This document shows positions 25,092-40,470 of a stretch of 64,000 nucleotides of DNA, piece by piece. Position numbers and translations under genes: made by a program. Positions within the stretch are counted from its first letter, which is position 1. Each line of letters starts with the position of its first letter. The notes below the pieces were generated by a model. It did not search any database and was not told the DNA's origin. It worked only from the letters and a program-made list of their open reading frames with translations. The stretch comes from Paludibacteraceae bacterium (GTDB lineage: Bacteria; Bacteroidota; Bacteroidia; Bacteroidales; Paludibacteraceae), in assembly GCA_016937795.1 (NCBI GenBank), contig JAFGVV010000039.1, positions 24,694 to 88,693 on the forward strand, given 5' to 3'.

Positions 25092-26630
25092 ATGAAAATT
25101 AAAGTCACGCTATTTTTATTGCTTTTTTTCTATGTGAATGTGAATGCTCAGCAGAGCTCCTTGTGGAAAATGATTTACGAAGATGAGTTTGCAGCTCAGA
25201 CTTTTGACACAAATTACTGGTCGTATTGTCCCCGCATTAATCCCGATTGGGGAAAATACCTGGTTTCGTCGCCTGCCACAGTGAGCACTGCCGATGGTTT
25301 TCTGAAACTCAGGCTTATCAAAAATACTGATACAAGTGTGGACAAAGTGCCTTATCTGAGTGGAGGTATTCAGACAAAAGGGAAATTCAATTTCAAATAT
25401 GGCAAAGTGGAAGTGCGTGCTAAATTCAGTAACGGTCAGGGTTCGTGGCCTGCCATTTGGATGATGCCTGAAAATCCGGGTGTAAGTTGGCCTGCCTGTG
25501 GCGAAATTGATATTATGGAGCATGTGAATTCTGAAACTCAGATTCATCAGACCATTCATTCCGATTTTGCCAATACCCAGGGTATTCGCAATCCTTCGCC
25601 GACTAAAACCACAGCCTTCGACAAGGACGCGTTCAATGTATATGGTGTGGAATGGCATGCCGACAGGCTCGATTTTACCCTGAACGGTCAGTTGACTTTT
25701 TCTTATCCGCGCATAGTGACCGATAAAACCGGTCAGTGGCCTTTCGACAAGCCGTTTTACATTATCCTGAATATGGCTGGTGGCGGTAGCTGGACAGGTG
25801 CAATAAACGATGCTGCACTACCTTTTGAAATGCAGGTTGACTGGGTGCGCGTGTATGAGCGTGACCCCGAAGCGCCTTATGTGGCGCCCGGATGGACTTC
25901 GAACAAAACTCAAAACGATGCGTATTGGGCAAATACTTTTGTAAAGAAAATAACCACTACCGGTGCGCTGAATAATCTGAATTACACGACACAACAGCGT
26001 CCTGCCTCTTATTATTACGAACATGCTGATACTTTAAGAGTTGTAGCGGGGAATCAGGTAAGTTTTCAGTTGTCGGCACATTCGCTGGGCGCTTATAGCA
26101 CCAGTACCGTTTTGCAGGACTTACGCTATACCTGCAATTATGCTTATGCCGACTTCGATGGCGATAAAAGTTTCGAAACATCGTTTCCGCGTATTGGAAA
26201 TGTGCCTCCTACAAATGGTGTGGGCGGCAATTTCGACGTATTGGAAGTTACACGTGCCATCACAATTCCGGAAAACAGTGCAGATAAGACAGGACGCATT
26301 CGCATTGTGTACGACAATGCCTGGGCAGAGCGTTTTTCACCCGAAGCAAATGTACGCGAAGGTGTGGTGTACGATTTTCCGATTCGCATTAATACCCGCA
26401 ATACAGATTTAAAACAAACTATCAATAAACCCCTTGTGAAGCGTATTGGCAATCATATTGTTTTGGAAAGTATAGCCGGAGATTATAGTGTGGAAGTATT
26501 TAATGCATCGGGACAGCGCTTGTATTCGGAGCGATTGAGTGATGCCGGTTTTAATATCAATGTGCCCAAAGGGATGGTCGTAGTGAGAATTAAAGATGCA
26601 GGTGATAATATGTTTAGCTATAAGTTTTAA
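25092..26630 (+). CDS. GH16 family glycoside hydrolase, secreted
   Basis: A 512-residue protein with a signal peptide (to about residue 19). The GH16 domain (about 25-255) has the catalytic motif GEIDIMEH, with nucleophile Glu138, assisting Asp140 and acid/base Glu143, typical of laminarinases and related endo-beta-glucanases or galactanases. The following region (about 300-440, with ADFDGDKSFETSFP and an RIVYDNAW segment) resembles the GEVED-type domain of secreted Bacteroidota enzymes. The end (SVEVFNASGQRLYSERLSD...VVRIKDAGDN) resembles a T9SS sorting tail but is short. The exact polymer (beta-1,3-glucan, agar or other) cannot be read from the sequence. A strong terminator follows. Confidence 0.9.
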   Translation: MKIKVTLFLLLFFYVNVNAQQSSLWKMIYEDEFAAQTFDTNYWSYCPRINPDWGKYLVSSPATVSTADGFLKLRLIKNTDTSVDKVPYLSGGIQTKGKFNFKYGKVEVRAKFSNGQGSWPAIWMMPENPGVSWPACGEIDIMEHVNSETQIHQTIHSDFANTQGIRNPSPTKTTAFDKDAFNVYGVEWHADRLDFTLNGQLTFSYPRIVTDKTGQWPFDKPFYIILNMAGGGSWTGAINDAALPFEMQVDWVRVYERDPEAPYVAPGWTSNKTQNDAYWANTFVKKITTTGALNNLNYTTQQRPASYYYEHADTLRVVAGNQVSFQLSAHSLGAYSTSTVLQDLRYTCNYAYADFDGDKSFETSFPRIGNVPPTNGVGGNFDVLEVTRAITIPENSADKTGRIRIVYDNAWAERFSPEANVREGVVYDFPIRINTRNTDLKQTINKPLVKRIGNHIVLESIAGDYSVEVFNASGQRLYSERLSDAGFNINVPKGMVVVRIKDAGDNMFSYKF

Positions 26631-26650
26631 AAAACAATTTTCATCAGAAT

Positions 26651-26689
26651 AAAAAAATCCGCTTTCGTTTTGAAAGCGGATTTTTTTTT
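26651..26689. terminator. Bidirectional intrinsic terminator
   Basis: AATCCGCTTTC-GTTTT-GAAAGCGGATT, flanked by A-run and T-run, between the convergent GH16 and GH2 genes. Confidence 0.92.
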
Positions 26690-26704
26690 GAATGGACTGA
26701 TTTA

Positions 26705-32245
<5,541 letters not shown>

Positions 32246-32255
32246 TTATGCTGAA

Positions 32256-33515
32256 TTATTTCTTTCTGATTTTGTATCCGGCTATAGCAAAGTACAAAAT
32301 GAAAATATAAGCAGGCAGGAAAATAGTATAAGCTGCTTTGTAGTCGCTTACTATGGGTGCAATGCCGGTCTGGAACAAATCGATGATGGCTCCGAACAGC
32401 AGTGGGAAAATGGCTCCGCCCACAATGGCCATCACCAGCAATGAGGAACCTGTTTTGGTAAATTTACCCAAATCGGCAATAGCAAGTGGCCAGATAGCGC
32501 CCCACATAATGGAGTTTGCAAAACCAATAGCTACCAGAAAATAGATGCCAATTTCGCCCGGTAAAAGCAAAACACCCAGAGAAGCCAGAATACCGATGAT
32601 GGCAAACAAGCGAAGTGCTTTGGTTTGCGAAATAAGTTTCGGAATGGCGAGTACGCCAAAAATATATCCTATAAACATACCTATTGGCACCCATTTGGCA
32701 TAGCTTTCAGGATTGGTCATACCTTCGCCAAACACAGTGTTTGCGTAACCAATAATTGAAACCATTGGAAGAGTTTCCACACCCACATAAAAGAAAAGCG
32801 CCAATACGCCCAACAATACGTGAGGCATTTGGAAAATGCTTTTTTTGCTATTTCCATAACTGCCCGATTCAGTGGCAGGAGCATCGCTGCTTTCGTCTTC
32901 ACCGGCAGCTTTAACTTCGGGAAGTGGTGCGAAATACATAAATACAGCCAATGCTACGAGAATGCCTGTTACAATATAAAACGGCAGCGAAACCTGATCG
33001 AGACTTACATTGTTCAGGTCGAGGAACAGACCCAAAAATACCGGTCCGAGCCACCATGCCAGTTTATTCATGATGCCCATGAGGCTCATGCGCATGGCTG
33101 CCGATTCCATTGGACCCACAATGGTTACGTAAGGATTTACCGAAGCCTGAAGCAAAGTATTACCAATACCACCCACAAAAAGAGCGAGTAAAAATACAGG
33201 GAAACTGGCCATGTTTGCCGAAGGAACAAAAAGAATCATTCCCAATGCCATAATAAGCAGTGCAATAACCATACTTACACGGTATCCCACTTTCTTGATA
33301 AGTTGCCCGGCGGGCGACCCAAAAATAAGGAATGCTGAGAAAATGGCGGCTGTTACCAGATACGATTGCGTTACTGTAAGGTTAAGTGCGCTTTGCAAAA
33401 AGGGAGTAAGAAATCCACTGATTCCCACACCGAATCCAATCACGAAAAATAATATTCCAATCAGTAAAAGTGGTATAAACAAAGTACTTTGTTTACCGGA
33501 TGTTTTGTTTGTCAT
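32256..33515 (-). CDS. FucP/GluP-type MFS sugar transporter
   Basis: A 419-residue inner-membrane carrier with 12 predicted TM helices and a hydrophilic central loop (about 205-230, GEDESSDAPATESGS). The family signature LLQASVNPYVTIVGP (near 120-137) and the NKLAWWLGP segment match the fucose/glucose/galactose: proton symporters. It sits between the GH29 gene (40 bp) and the GH2 gene, so it most likely imports a sugar freed by the operon's enzymes, with L-fucose or galactose as the obvious candidates. The substrate is inferred from context. Confidence 0.9.
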   Translation of the reverse strand: MTNKTSGKQSTLFIPLLLIGILFFVIGFGVGISGFLTPFLQSALNLTVTQSYLVTAAIFSAFLIFGSPAGQLIKKVGYRVSMVIALLIMALGMILFVPSANMASFPVFLLALFVGGIGNTLLQASVNPYVTIVGPMESAAMRMSLMGIMNKLAWWLGPVFLGLFLDLNNVSLDQVSLPFYIVTGILVALAVFMYFAPLPEVKAAGEDESSDAPATESGSYGNSKKSIFQMPHVLLGVLALFFYVGVETLPMVSIIGYANTVFGEGMTNPESYAKWVPIGMFIGYIFGVLAIPKLISQTKALRLFAIIGILASLGVLLLPGEIGIYFLVAIGFANSIMWGAIWPLAIADLGKFTKTGSSLLVMAIVGGAIFPLLFGAIIDLFQTGIAPIVSDYKAAYTIFLPAYIFILYFAIAGYKIRKK

Positions 33516-33555
33516 TGTTCTGAGTTTTAAAAAATAGATTGTTTGTGAATGATGT

Positions 33556-36513
33556 TTATAAAATAATTTTATGAGTTTCAGTTTCTGAATTGTGTTGTAT
33601 CTGAATCAAATATGTTCCGTTCGAAAGATTTTGTAATGGAAGTCTGAACTCATTACTTTGTGCGCTTATCTCTATTTTGCAAATCAGTGTGGCTTTTATG
33701 TCAAAAATCTTAATTTTATCTCCTGTGGAGAAATCGCCGGAACAAAGCAGCTCTCTGTTTAATACTTTAGTTACAAAGTTTTTTTTTGATTTTGTGAGCT
33801 GTTTAACTGATGTTTCAGAGTCGTTGTCGGTGATGATTACTTTGGTTTTGTAATTTCCCGAAAAAATGTGCGCATTTGTGGGGTTGGTGAGTTCCACGCT
33901 AAAATCTTTATCTCCTTCAATGAAAGTGTTTTCGAGGATATTTACAGAGACTGCTTTTTTAGCTTCACCGGCTTCGAAACGCAACGTTTGTGTAATGTCC
34001 TGGTAATTTTTGCCATGTACGCCTGTGCCGGGTGTGGTTACTACAGTGATTTCGGCCGCTTCGGTCAGGCTACCAAATCTGAAAACTTCAAGTTCAAGTG
34101 CTCCTGTGTTCTCATCTATTCTGATTTGTGCGTCTTTGAGCTGAAACATTCCTTTTACATCTGTCTGAAGCACATTTACGTTTTGAAGTCTGATAAAGGT
34201 AGCCAACGATGCTGCACTTTTGGTGCCTGTCACTTTAAGTTCAACAATATGTGCACTGGAGCTCAACCCATTTTTTGTATAAAGAATTTCATTTTTCATA
34301 CTTTTGGGCGAATAAGTGTCGATCAAAGTATCTCTTACACCATCAATCAATACTTCCATAATACCTCCGGCGGTGTTTTTTGTGCCAATAATCTGAAACC
34401 AGCCACCTTCGGCGATAAAGCTTGCTTTTGCTGTGTTTTTGTTCGAATAAATCATTACACCATTGCCTGTGCTGCCATAATTGCGGCTAATCGTCCAATC
34501 GTCGTTTTTTATTTTGCTGATTTGCAATTCGTTTGTATTTGCAAAACTGCCCGATGATAGCGAAAGACTAAAATTGTCGGCCTGTGTGGGCGCACTGTGA
34601 ATTTTGAAGCTTGTTACATTGTCGCCAGTAGAAGTCTGACGGGGTAAATAGCCAATATGTGTACATTCAATTTGTTTTCCAAAATCATAACTCAGCGATT
34701 GAGGCATGGAAACTTTGGAAGGCGACCATTCAGGTTGCCAAATGGTGGCATTGTTTCCGTCGAGCGTGTTCGACGCCGGACAGGGCGCTTCGGCAGTTGA
34801 GTTTTGAGCAAACGAAGTGGCGGTAGCTGTAAATCCGCTGCGGTTTATTTCCGTCACGATGCCGTTTTCGTTTTTGTAGAATCGCATTTCGGCCATAGTA
34901 GGCCATTTGCCCGATTGCATACCTGTTACTTCGAATTTTAGTTTGGCAATGGATAGTGCGTCGAGTGTTTGAAACTGATCGGCATTGATTACATCCAAAC
35001 CTACAGGCTGACTTCCTTTTGTAGTAATGGAAGGGTCGGAGCGGAAGGCTTCGATACTGTTGATCAGCGGAACGGCAAGTGAGGAGGTCACAGTAAATCT
35101 GATTTTGCTAACCGGCATCAGCTGACCTTTTATCATTCGTTGGTAACCAATGGTCTGACCCTTTCCAAATTCTATCCATTTTCCGAAAACTTCGGTTTCA
35201 ACTTTCCAACCGGAGATGCGCTGACCAAACGGAATATATTCCTGCACGCGAATAATGTCAATTTCTTTTGTTGTACCCAAATCAATGGTAATGCTGCCTG
35301 TGGTTTGCCCATCAGCCATAGTCCAGTAAGTGTCGTAATTGGTGTCGAGTACATTGGCAGCCTCAAATCCGTTTCCACGTGTGGCACTTGCAGTAGCTGT
35401 GGTTCCTGTACTCAGAATGTTGGTTTTAAAACTTTCTTTCACCGCTTTGCCCAGCGACATAAGCGCTGCTGAATCGTTTGCATGGAAAACGCCCGCTTTG
35501 TTGGGCGGAACATTCAGCAAAAGGGGAATTCCCATACCTACCGAACTGAAATATATTTCCGAAAGTTTGCTCAGACTTTTCACGCTGCTGTTGCTCGAAT
35601 CGTGGTAAAACCATCCCGAACGAATGGATACATCGGCTTCGGGAAGGCAAAAATAGTTTCCGTTGGCGGTGTAAGTGTTTACATTATTCCCGTTTACATT
35701 TAGTTTTGTCCATACAGGGTCGTTTACATATCCGGCTTCATTGCCTACCCAAAAAGCATCCAGAGGAAAGTTTTCTTCGGGTCCCGAGTAGTTTTTGGTT
35801 GCCGCTGTCGACATCCATGTCAGGCAGTTAGGTTGCAGTGTTCTTACAATATTCACGTAGCGTGCAAAGTCGTAGGTTTGATATTCCACACCAGAGCCGG
35901 TGGCGCCGTCGAGCCATATTTCCACAATTTCACGTTTGCCTGTTTCGGGATTCAGGCGGCCATAGTCGCCATTAAGTAATTCGGTCAGTTGTCCTGCATA
36001 AAAATCGTTGTAATCTCCGGGAGTTGCGTCGCCATACGATTTTTCGTGAATGTCCCATGGCGACAGATAAATACCCATATCCATGCCATATTTGTCGCAG
36101 GACTCGGATATTTCACGTGCCAAATCGCCGTTTCCATTCAGATACGGACTGGCCGAAATGTTATGCGTAGTAAGATTGGTAGGCCATAAACAAAAACCAT
36201 CGTGATGTTTCAGGGTCACAATTACACGTTTAAATCCTGCTTCCTTAAAAAGGCGTATCCACTGGTCGGTATTGGCCTTTCCGTTTGTGGGATTGAAACT
36301 TGCAGGTACTTCTGTACCATCGCCCCATTCTTTGTTGGTAAATGTATTCATACCGAAATGAATAAAGCCGGCCAAAGGTTCACGATGATATTTCATTTGT
36401 CGCTCATTAGGCGTAGGGCCAAATTTCGCGGGAGCATTTTGGGCTACAATATTCTGTAGATTTAAAACACCTGATAAAATAAGTGCGTAGGTAAATAGTT
36501 TCGTGTGGTTCAT
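33556..36513 (-). CDS. GH29 alpha-L-fucosidase with discoidin and Calx-beta modules
   Basis: A 985-residue secreted enzyme. The signal peptide is followed by the GH29 domain (about 35-365: LKHHDGFCLWPT, nucleophile Asp202 in VEIWLDGATG). Then come an F5/8 type C (CBM32-like) module (about 370-490), a second discoidin-like region (about 495-640), a beta-rich module, a Calx-beta domain (about 805-905, IRIDENTGALELEVFRFG ... VIITDND) and a short C-terminal sorting-like tail (IEISAQSNEFRL...YLIQIQHNS). It hydrolyses alpha-fucosides, commonly alpha-1,3/1,4 or 1,2. It follows the GH95 gene by 30 bp, so the two fucosidases are cotranscribed and may divide the linkages between them. Confidence 0.92.
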   Translation of the reverse strand: MNHTKLFTYALILSGVLNLQNIVAQNAPAKFGPTPNERQMKYHREPLAGFIHFGMNTFTNKEWGDGTEVPASFNPTNGKANTDQWIRLFKEAGFKRVIVTLKHHDGFCLWPTNLTTHNISASPYLNGNGDLAREISESCDKYGMDMGIYLSPWDIHEKSYGDATPGDYNDFYAGQLTELLNGDYGRLNPETGKREIVEIWLDGATGSGVEYQTYDFARYVNIVRTLQPNCLTWMSTAATKNYSGPEENFPLDAFWVGNEAGYVNDPVWTKLNVNGNNVNTYTANGNYFCLPEADVSIRSGWFYHDSSNSSVKSLSKLSEIYFSSVGMGIPLLLNVPPNKAGVFHANDSAALMSLGKAVKESFKTNILSTGTTATASATRGNGFEAANVLDTNYDTYWTMADGQTTGSITIDLGTTKEIDIIRVQEYIPFGQRISGWKVETEVFGKWIEFGKGQTIGYQRMIKGQLMPVSKIRFTVTSSLAVPLINSIEAFRSDPSITTKGSQPVGLDVINADQFQTLDALSIAKLKFEVTGMQSGKWPTMAEMRFYKNENGIVTEINRSGFTATATSFAQNSTAEAPCPASNTLDGNNATIWQPEWSPSKVSMPQSLSYDFGKQIECTHIGYLPRQTSTGDNVTSFKIHSAPTQADNFSLSLSSGSFANTNELQISKIKNDDWTISRNYGSTGNGVMIYSNKNTAKASFIAEGGWFQIIGTKNTAGGIMEVLIDGVRDTLIDTYSPKSMKNEILYTKNGLSSSAHIVELKVTGTKSAASLATFIRLQNVNVLQTDVKGMFQLKDAQIRIDENTGALELEVFRFGSLTEAAEITVVTTPGTGVHGKNYQDITQTLRFEAGEAKKAVSVNILENTFIEGDKDFSVELTNPTNAHIFSGNYKTKVIITDNDSETSVKQLTKSKKNFVTKVLNRELLCSGDFSTGDKIKIFDIKATLICKIEISAQSNEFRLPLQNLSNGTYLIQIQHNSETETHKIIL

Positions 36514-36543
36514 CTGACAAAAGTGATTTTTACAATAGTATTA

Positions 36544-39500
36544 TTAGCTGATAATTATTTTTTTCAAAACAGGAGACTGATTATTTGTCTCAATTTTGAG
36601 AATATACACCCCTTTCTCGTTGCCCGAAACTGAAAGAGTCTGGCTGTTGGAAGTGCCAATAAGAGAGCCTGTAGCTGAATAAAGTGCAAGGCGGCGAATT
36701 TCACCGGCAGGCGAAACGCTGATTTGCTGATTATGCATTGAAACAAGGAATTTATTTTTAGCAGTATTTTTATCGATTCCGGAAACAGTGTAAGGAACAA
36801 AGTCGAAATAGAAATTCACAGGAACGGTTGAAGTGCTTCCCTGCGTAATATTTTTTGCGCCTGAATTATATTGCCAATAGGCTGTTCCGGCTTGTTGTGT
36901 ATTTTGAATGGCATAAAGCGATTCGTCGAAATAAATGTTATATGTGTTCCAGTTTGCGTAAAAAGGATTGACGCCAAAGTCTCCCTGTTCGTTGATATAG
37001 CGTTGGTCGGCTTTGCTTACAATTTTGTAGTATGAACCTGTTTTGGAGATGGTCCATACTTGTTTGTTGATGTTGGAAGGATCGGTAATAGCAGTTTCAA
37101 AAAGAGGTTTTCCACCTGTGGCGTTAGGTGTTGTGTTGGTCAGATAAAGTTGATCGGCTTTGATAAAGTAGTCGCCAGCCGAAAGCGTATTTTTTAAAAC
37201 AGAAGGAGAAAATTTCAGAAAATCCAGCTGAATGTTACCCGATTTCAGCAATAATGTAATTTTATGCGTTCCTGCTGATAATGTAAGGCCTGAAGTTATT
37301 TCCTGATTAGTGAATGTGTTTATAGCATTTGTTATACTGAGTGTGGCTACACTTTGGTCGTCGACCAGAATTTCAAGTTCGGAACCAGCGGCAGCCTTTA
37401 GCGATAATGCCGGAATATAACGACCACTTTTTTTGATGTTTACGGTGTACGAAGCCCATTCATCCTGTTTCAAATCGGTGTAAAATCCGCTTGCACCTTT
37501 ATAAATATCAATACCATCGTTACGAAATTGTTCTCCGGAGTTAATATTGTCGATGGCATGAAAGCCAATTCCTTCGCAACCCAGATCGTAATTTTCGGCT
37601 TGAATCATATCGTCGGGAATGTTCACAGCTGAAAACGGAAGTCTGGTGCCACAAAGGGCACCAAACTCTATTTTATACTGAACACCTTTTTCGGTTGGGA
37701 ACGAAATCATGTTGTCGCTATGCACGGTAAAGGCAATTTCAGCTCCGGTGCTTTGATTGATCACCTTAGCGGTGCGCACTGAGTTATAGTTGATTTTACA
37801 GTTTTCGCCCGAACGCGACAAGATCATTGCCGAAGTGGCTACGTTGTTCTTCCAGGCAATGTCCACATCGAAATCGCCTACAGCACGTAAGCCTTTTACC
37901 TCACCTTCTTTCCAAACTGAAGGCAATGCAGGCAGGATTTGTAAAACGCCGATATGGCTTTGCAGCAACATTTCGGCTATACCGGCTGTAGCACCGAAGT
38001 TTCCATCAATCTGGAAGGGTGGGTGAGTGTCGAACAGATTCTGATAAACACCACCTCCGCCAGTAGAAAGTGTAAGTGCCAGGTTCAGAATTTTATAAGC
38101 GCGGTTTCCGTCCAGTGCACGTGCCCAAAGGTTTATTTTCCAGCCCATCGACCAACCTGTACTGGCATCGCCGCGATTGTCGAGTGACTTGATAGCCGCA
38201 TCGAAAATGGTTTTGTCAATCAGAGGCGAAATCTGATTTCCCGGATAAAGTCCGATCAGATGCGACATGTGTCGGTGTCCGGTCTGACCCACAGTGCGTG
38301 GCGAGTATTTCCATTCGCGTAAATGTCCATCGCTGTCGATGTGCAAACCAGCGTCAAGTTTATCGAATTTTGCCTGAAGTTCGGCTTTGAATGCCGCATC
38401 GGCTGAAACTTCATCGCCCAGAATTTCCATAGTTTGCAATGTGTTGTTGAACAAGTCCCAAACAAGTTGCTGCGCATGTGCCACGCCATCTTCCGATGGG
38501 CCGTGCTCAGGTGAGTATTCGTTCGGGCAAACCAGAGTGCCGTCGGGCGCAATGCCGTATTTCGAACTTCCCTTATCATTTATCAGTCGTTCCATCCAGA
38601 ATTCGGCAGCGCCTTTCATGGCAGGATAAGCCTTTGTCAGAAGGAAATTTTTGTCGAGTGAATAGCGGTAATGCTGCCACAAGTGCGTGCAATACCATGC
38701 GTTGGCAATAACATAATTGTGCATAAAGCCACCGTGCCAGCCAAAAATATTATTTTCGGTGTAAAGCGTCCAGCCTTTTGTTTGTCCGGCATTGCGTGCA
38801 TTTTGTTTCCACTGATTTTGCACTACAGCTTCGTTGTAAATATAATTCAGAAAATTAGGATACAAATCGGACAGGTTAGTCGGTTCGGCTGGCCAGTAAT
38901 TCATTTGTACATTAATATTACTGTGAATATCGGCACTCCAGGGTGGTGTGTTGCTGTTGTTCCAAATGCCCTGAAGATTGGCAGGTGTGTCCACTCCACG
39001 CGATGACGATATAAGTAAATACCTTCCGAACTGATAATAGAGCTCTTCGAGGAACTGAATACGGTTTCCGGTGTTGTAAGTCGTCAGCAATTCGTTGGTC
39101 GGAATGTTGTTTGTAGTGTTGCCCAAACGTAGCGACGAACGGTTGAAAAACGTTTTGTAATCGCTGATATGTGCTGTTTTTACAGCTTCGTAACCTTTTG
39201 CAGCCACAGCATTCACAATGTGATCGACCTGACCTTTTACAAGCCCGGCATCGAAAGTGTAAGTGCTGCTTACAGGCGAGTAATTTGTTTTTCCGCGCAG
39301 TATAATGGTCACAGCGTCGGCATTGCTCACTGTCACCGACGATTCGTCTGTTGCGATATTACCACCTTCGTTTTTAATGTCGATTCGGGCATAATATGAC
39401 AATAAACTGAGTTTTCCGCTAAAAGTGATACTTCCATTATTATATACAGGAGTGCTTTGATGTGCATCCCAAACAATGGCTTCGAGGTTTATTTTTCCGG

Positions 39501-40425
39501 CTTCAGAGGCTGTAAAACGAATTACCACAGCACTGTCGGGGTGAGAACTAAGATATTCGCGTTTGTAATGCACACCCGCAATGTCGTATTCCACAGCAGC
39601 CAGAGCATTTTCAATATCGAGTGTACGGATATAATTACTTACCGAACTTACATTCGGAGTGTTGATAAACAAACTTCCGAAGTTCTGATAAGCTCCGTAG
39701 CTGGTTTTATTTCCCTGCCAAAGTGTTTTGTCGTTGAATTGAATTTCGTCTTGTTTGATACCGCCAAAAATCATGGCACCAAACTGGCCGTTTCCAATTG
39801 GCAAAGCCTGAGTCATCCAATCGGTGGCCGGACGACGATACCAAAGCGTATAACGATTGGCAGGCGCAGCTGCCGAACCTGTGATGCTGGCTTCGGTGGT
39901 TGGTTTGTCGGGCATAAAACCCATTTGCGAAGGCAAACGGAACTCGAAAGGATTGTTAGCATCCCCAAAACTCCATTCGCCAAGTTGTTTGTCGACCCCG
40001 GCACCTCCAAACTGATTCATGTAATTTGAAGCGCCATTTCGCTGAAGCTCCCAGGCAGGCGCATGCGTGCTGTTGGTGGTTGCGCGCAGTTTAAAAGTCA
40101 TGGTCGATGCTGCACTGGTTTGAAAACGTGAAGCTGTGGTCGAAAAGCTTAGTTTTCGTCCGCTTTTTGAGGTCAGCACATAGTTGTTGGCAGTACCTGT
40201 TATTTTCCAAAGTTGTGCATTGTTGGTTTTTGTAGCATTTTTCGTCAGTACATTAGTGTTTTCACCCATGTCCTGAAGCACTGCACTTCCGTTTTTAAAC
40301 TGAATGTAGTACCATACTTCATTGTTTTCGGTACTAAGTTCAGGTAAAGTTTGCGCTATACCTGTAGTCATTCCTGTGAAAATCAGAAATGTGACAAGTA
40401 GTTGTTTTAAATGGTTGATTCTCAT
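36544..40425 (-). CDS. GH95 alpha-L-fucosidase with CBM6 module and T9SS tail
   Basis: A 1293-residue secreted enzyme. The N-terminal region (about 25-165) is ricin/lectin-like ([15 protein letters not shown]). The GH95 domain runs from about 185 to 920 with [45 protein letters not shown] (near 503), [15 protein letters not shown] (near 633) and [18 protein letters not shown] (near 805). Then a CBM6-like module (about 945-1080, [16 protein letters not shown]), a second lectin-like segment and a T9SS sorting domain ([17 protein letters not shown]...[13 protein letters not shown]). GH95 removes terminal alpha-1,2-L-fucose (some members act on alpha-L-galactose). It is in the operon with GH29 and GH27. 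Confidence 0.92.
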   Translation of the reverse strand: MRINHLKQLLVTFLIFTGMTTGIAQTLPELSTENNEVWYYIQFKNGSAVLQDMGENTNVLTKNATKTNNAQLWKITGTANNYVLTSKSGRKLSFSTTASRFQTSAASTMTFKLRATTNSTHAPAWELQRNGASNYMNQFGGAGVDKQLGEWSFGDANNPFEFRLPSQMGFMPDKPTTEASITGSAAAPANRYTLWYRRPATDWMTQALPIGNGQFGAMIFGGIKQDEIQFNDKTLWQGNKTSYGAYQNFGSLFINTPNVSSVSNYIRTLDIENALAAVEYDIAGVHYKREYLSSHPDSAVVIRFTASEAGKINLEAIVWDAHQSTPVYNNGSITFSGKLSLLSYYARIDIKNEGGNIATDESSVTVSNADAVTIILRGKTNYSPVSSTYTFDAGLVKGQVDHIVNAVAAKGYEAVKTAHISDYKTFFNRSSLRLGNTTNNIPTNELLTTYNTGNRIQFLEELYYQFGRYLLISSSRGVDTPANLQGIWNNSNTPPWSADIHSNINVQMNYWPAEPTNLSDLYPNFLNYIYNEAVVQNQWKQNARNAGQTKGWTLYTENNIFGWHGGFMHNYVIANAWYCTHLWQHYRYSLDKNFLLTKAYPAMKGAAEFWMERLINDKGSSKYGIAPDGTLVCPNEYSPEHGPSEDGVAHAQQLVWDLFNNTLQTMEILGDEVSADAAFKAELQAKFDKLDAGLHIDSDGHLREWKYSPRTVGQTGHRHMSHLIGLYPGNQISPLIDKTIFDAAIKSLDNRGDASTGWSMGWKINLWARALDGNRAYKILNLALTLSTGGGGVYQNLFDTHPPFQIDGNFGATAGIAEMLLQSHIGVLQILPALPSVWKEGEVKGLRAVGDFDVDIAWKNNVATSAMILSRSGENCKINYNSVRTAKVINQSTGAEIAFTVHSDNMISFPTEKGVQYKIEFGALCGTRLPFSAVNIPDDMIQAENYDLGCEGIGFHAIDNINSGEQFRNDGIDIYKGASGFYTDLKQDEWASYTVNIKKSGRYIPALSLKAAAGSELEILVDDQSVATLSITNAINTFTNQEITSGLTLSAGTHKITLLLKSGNIQLDFLKFSPSVLKNTLSAGDYFIKADQLYLTNTTPNATGGKPLFETAITDPSNINKQVWTISKTGSYYKIVSKADQRYINEQGDFGVNPFYANWNTYNIYFDESLYAIQNTQQAGTAYWQYNSGAKNITQGSTSTVPVNFYFDFVPYTVSGIDKNTAKNKFLVSMHNQQISVSPAGEIRRLALYSATGSLIGTSNSQTLSVSGNEKGVYILKIETNNQSPVLKKIIIS

Positions 40426-40470
40426 TTGATATTGATTGATGGTTGTTTTTTTCTATTGATTGTAATTGAG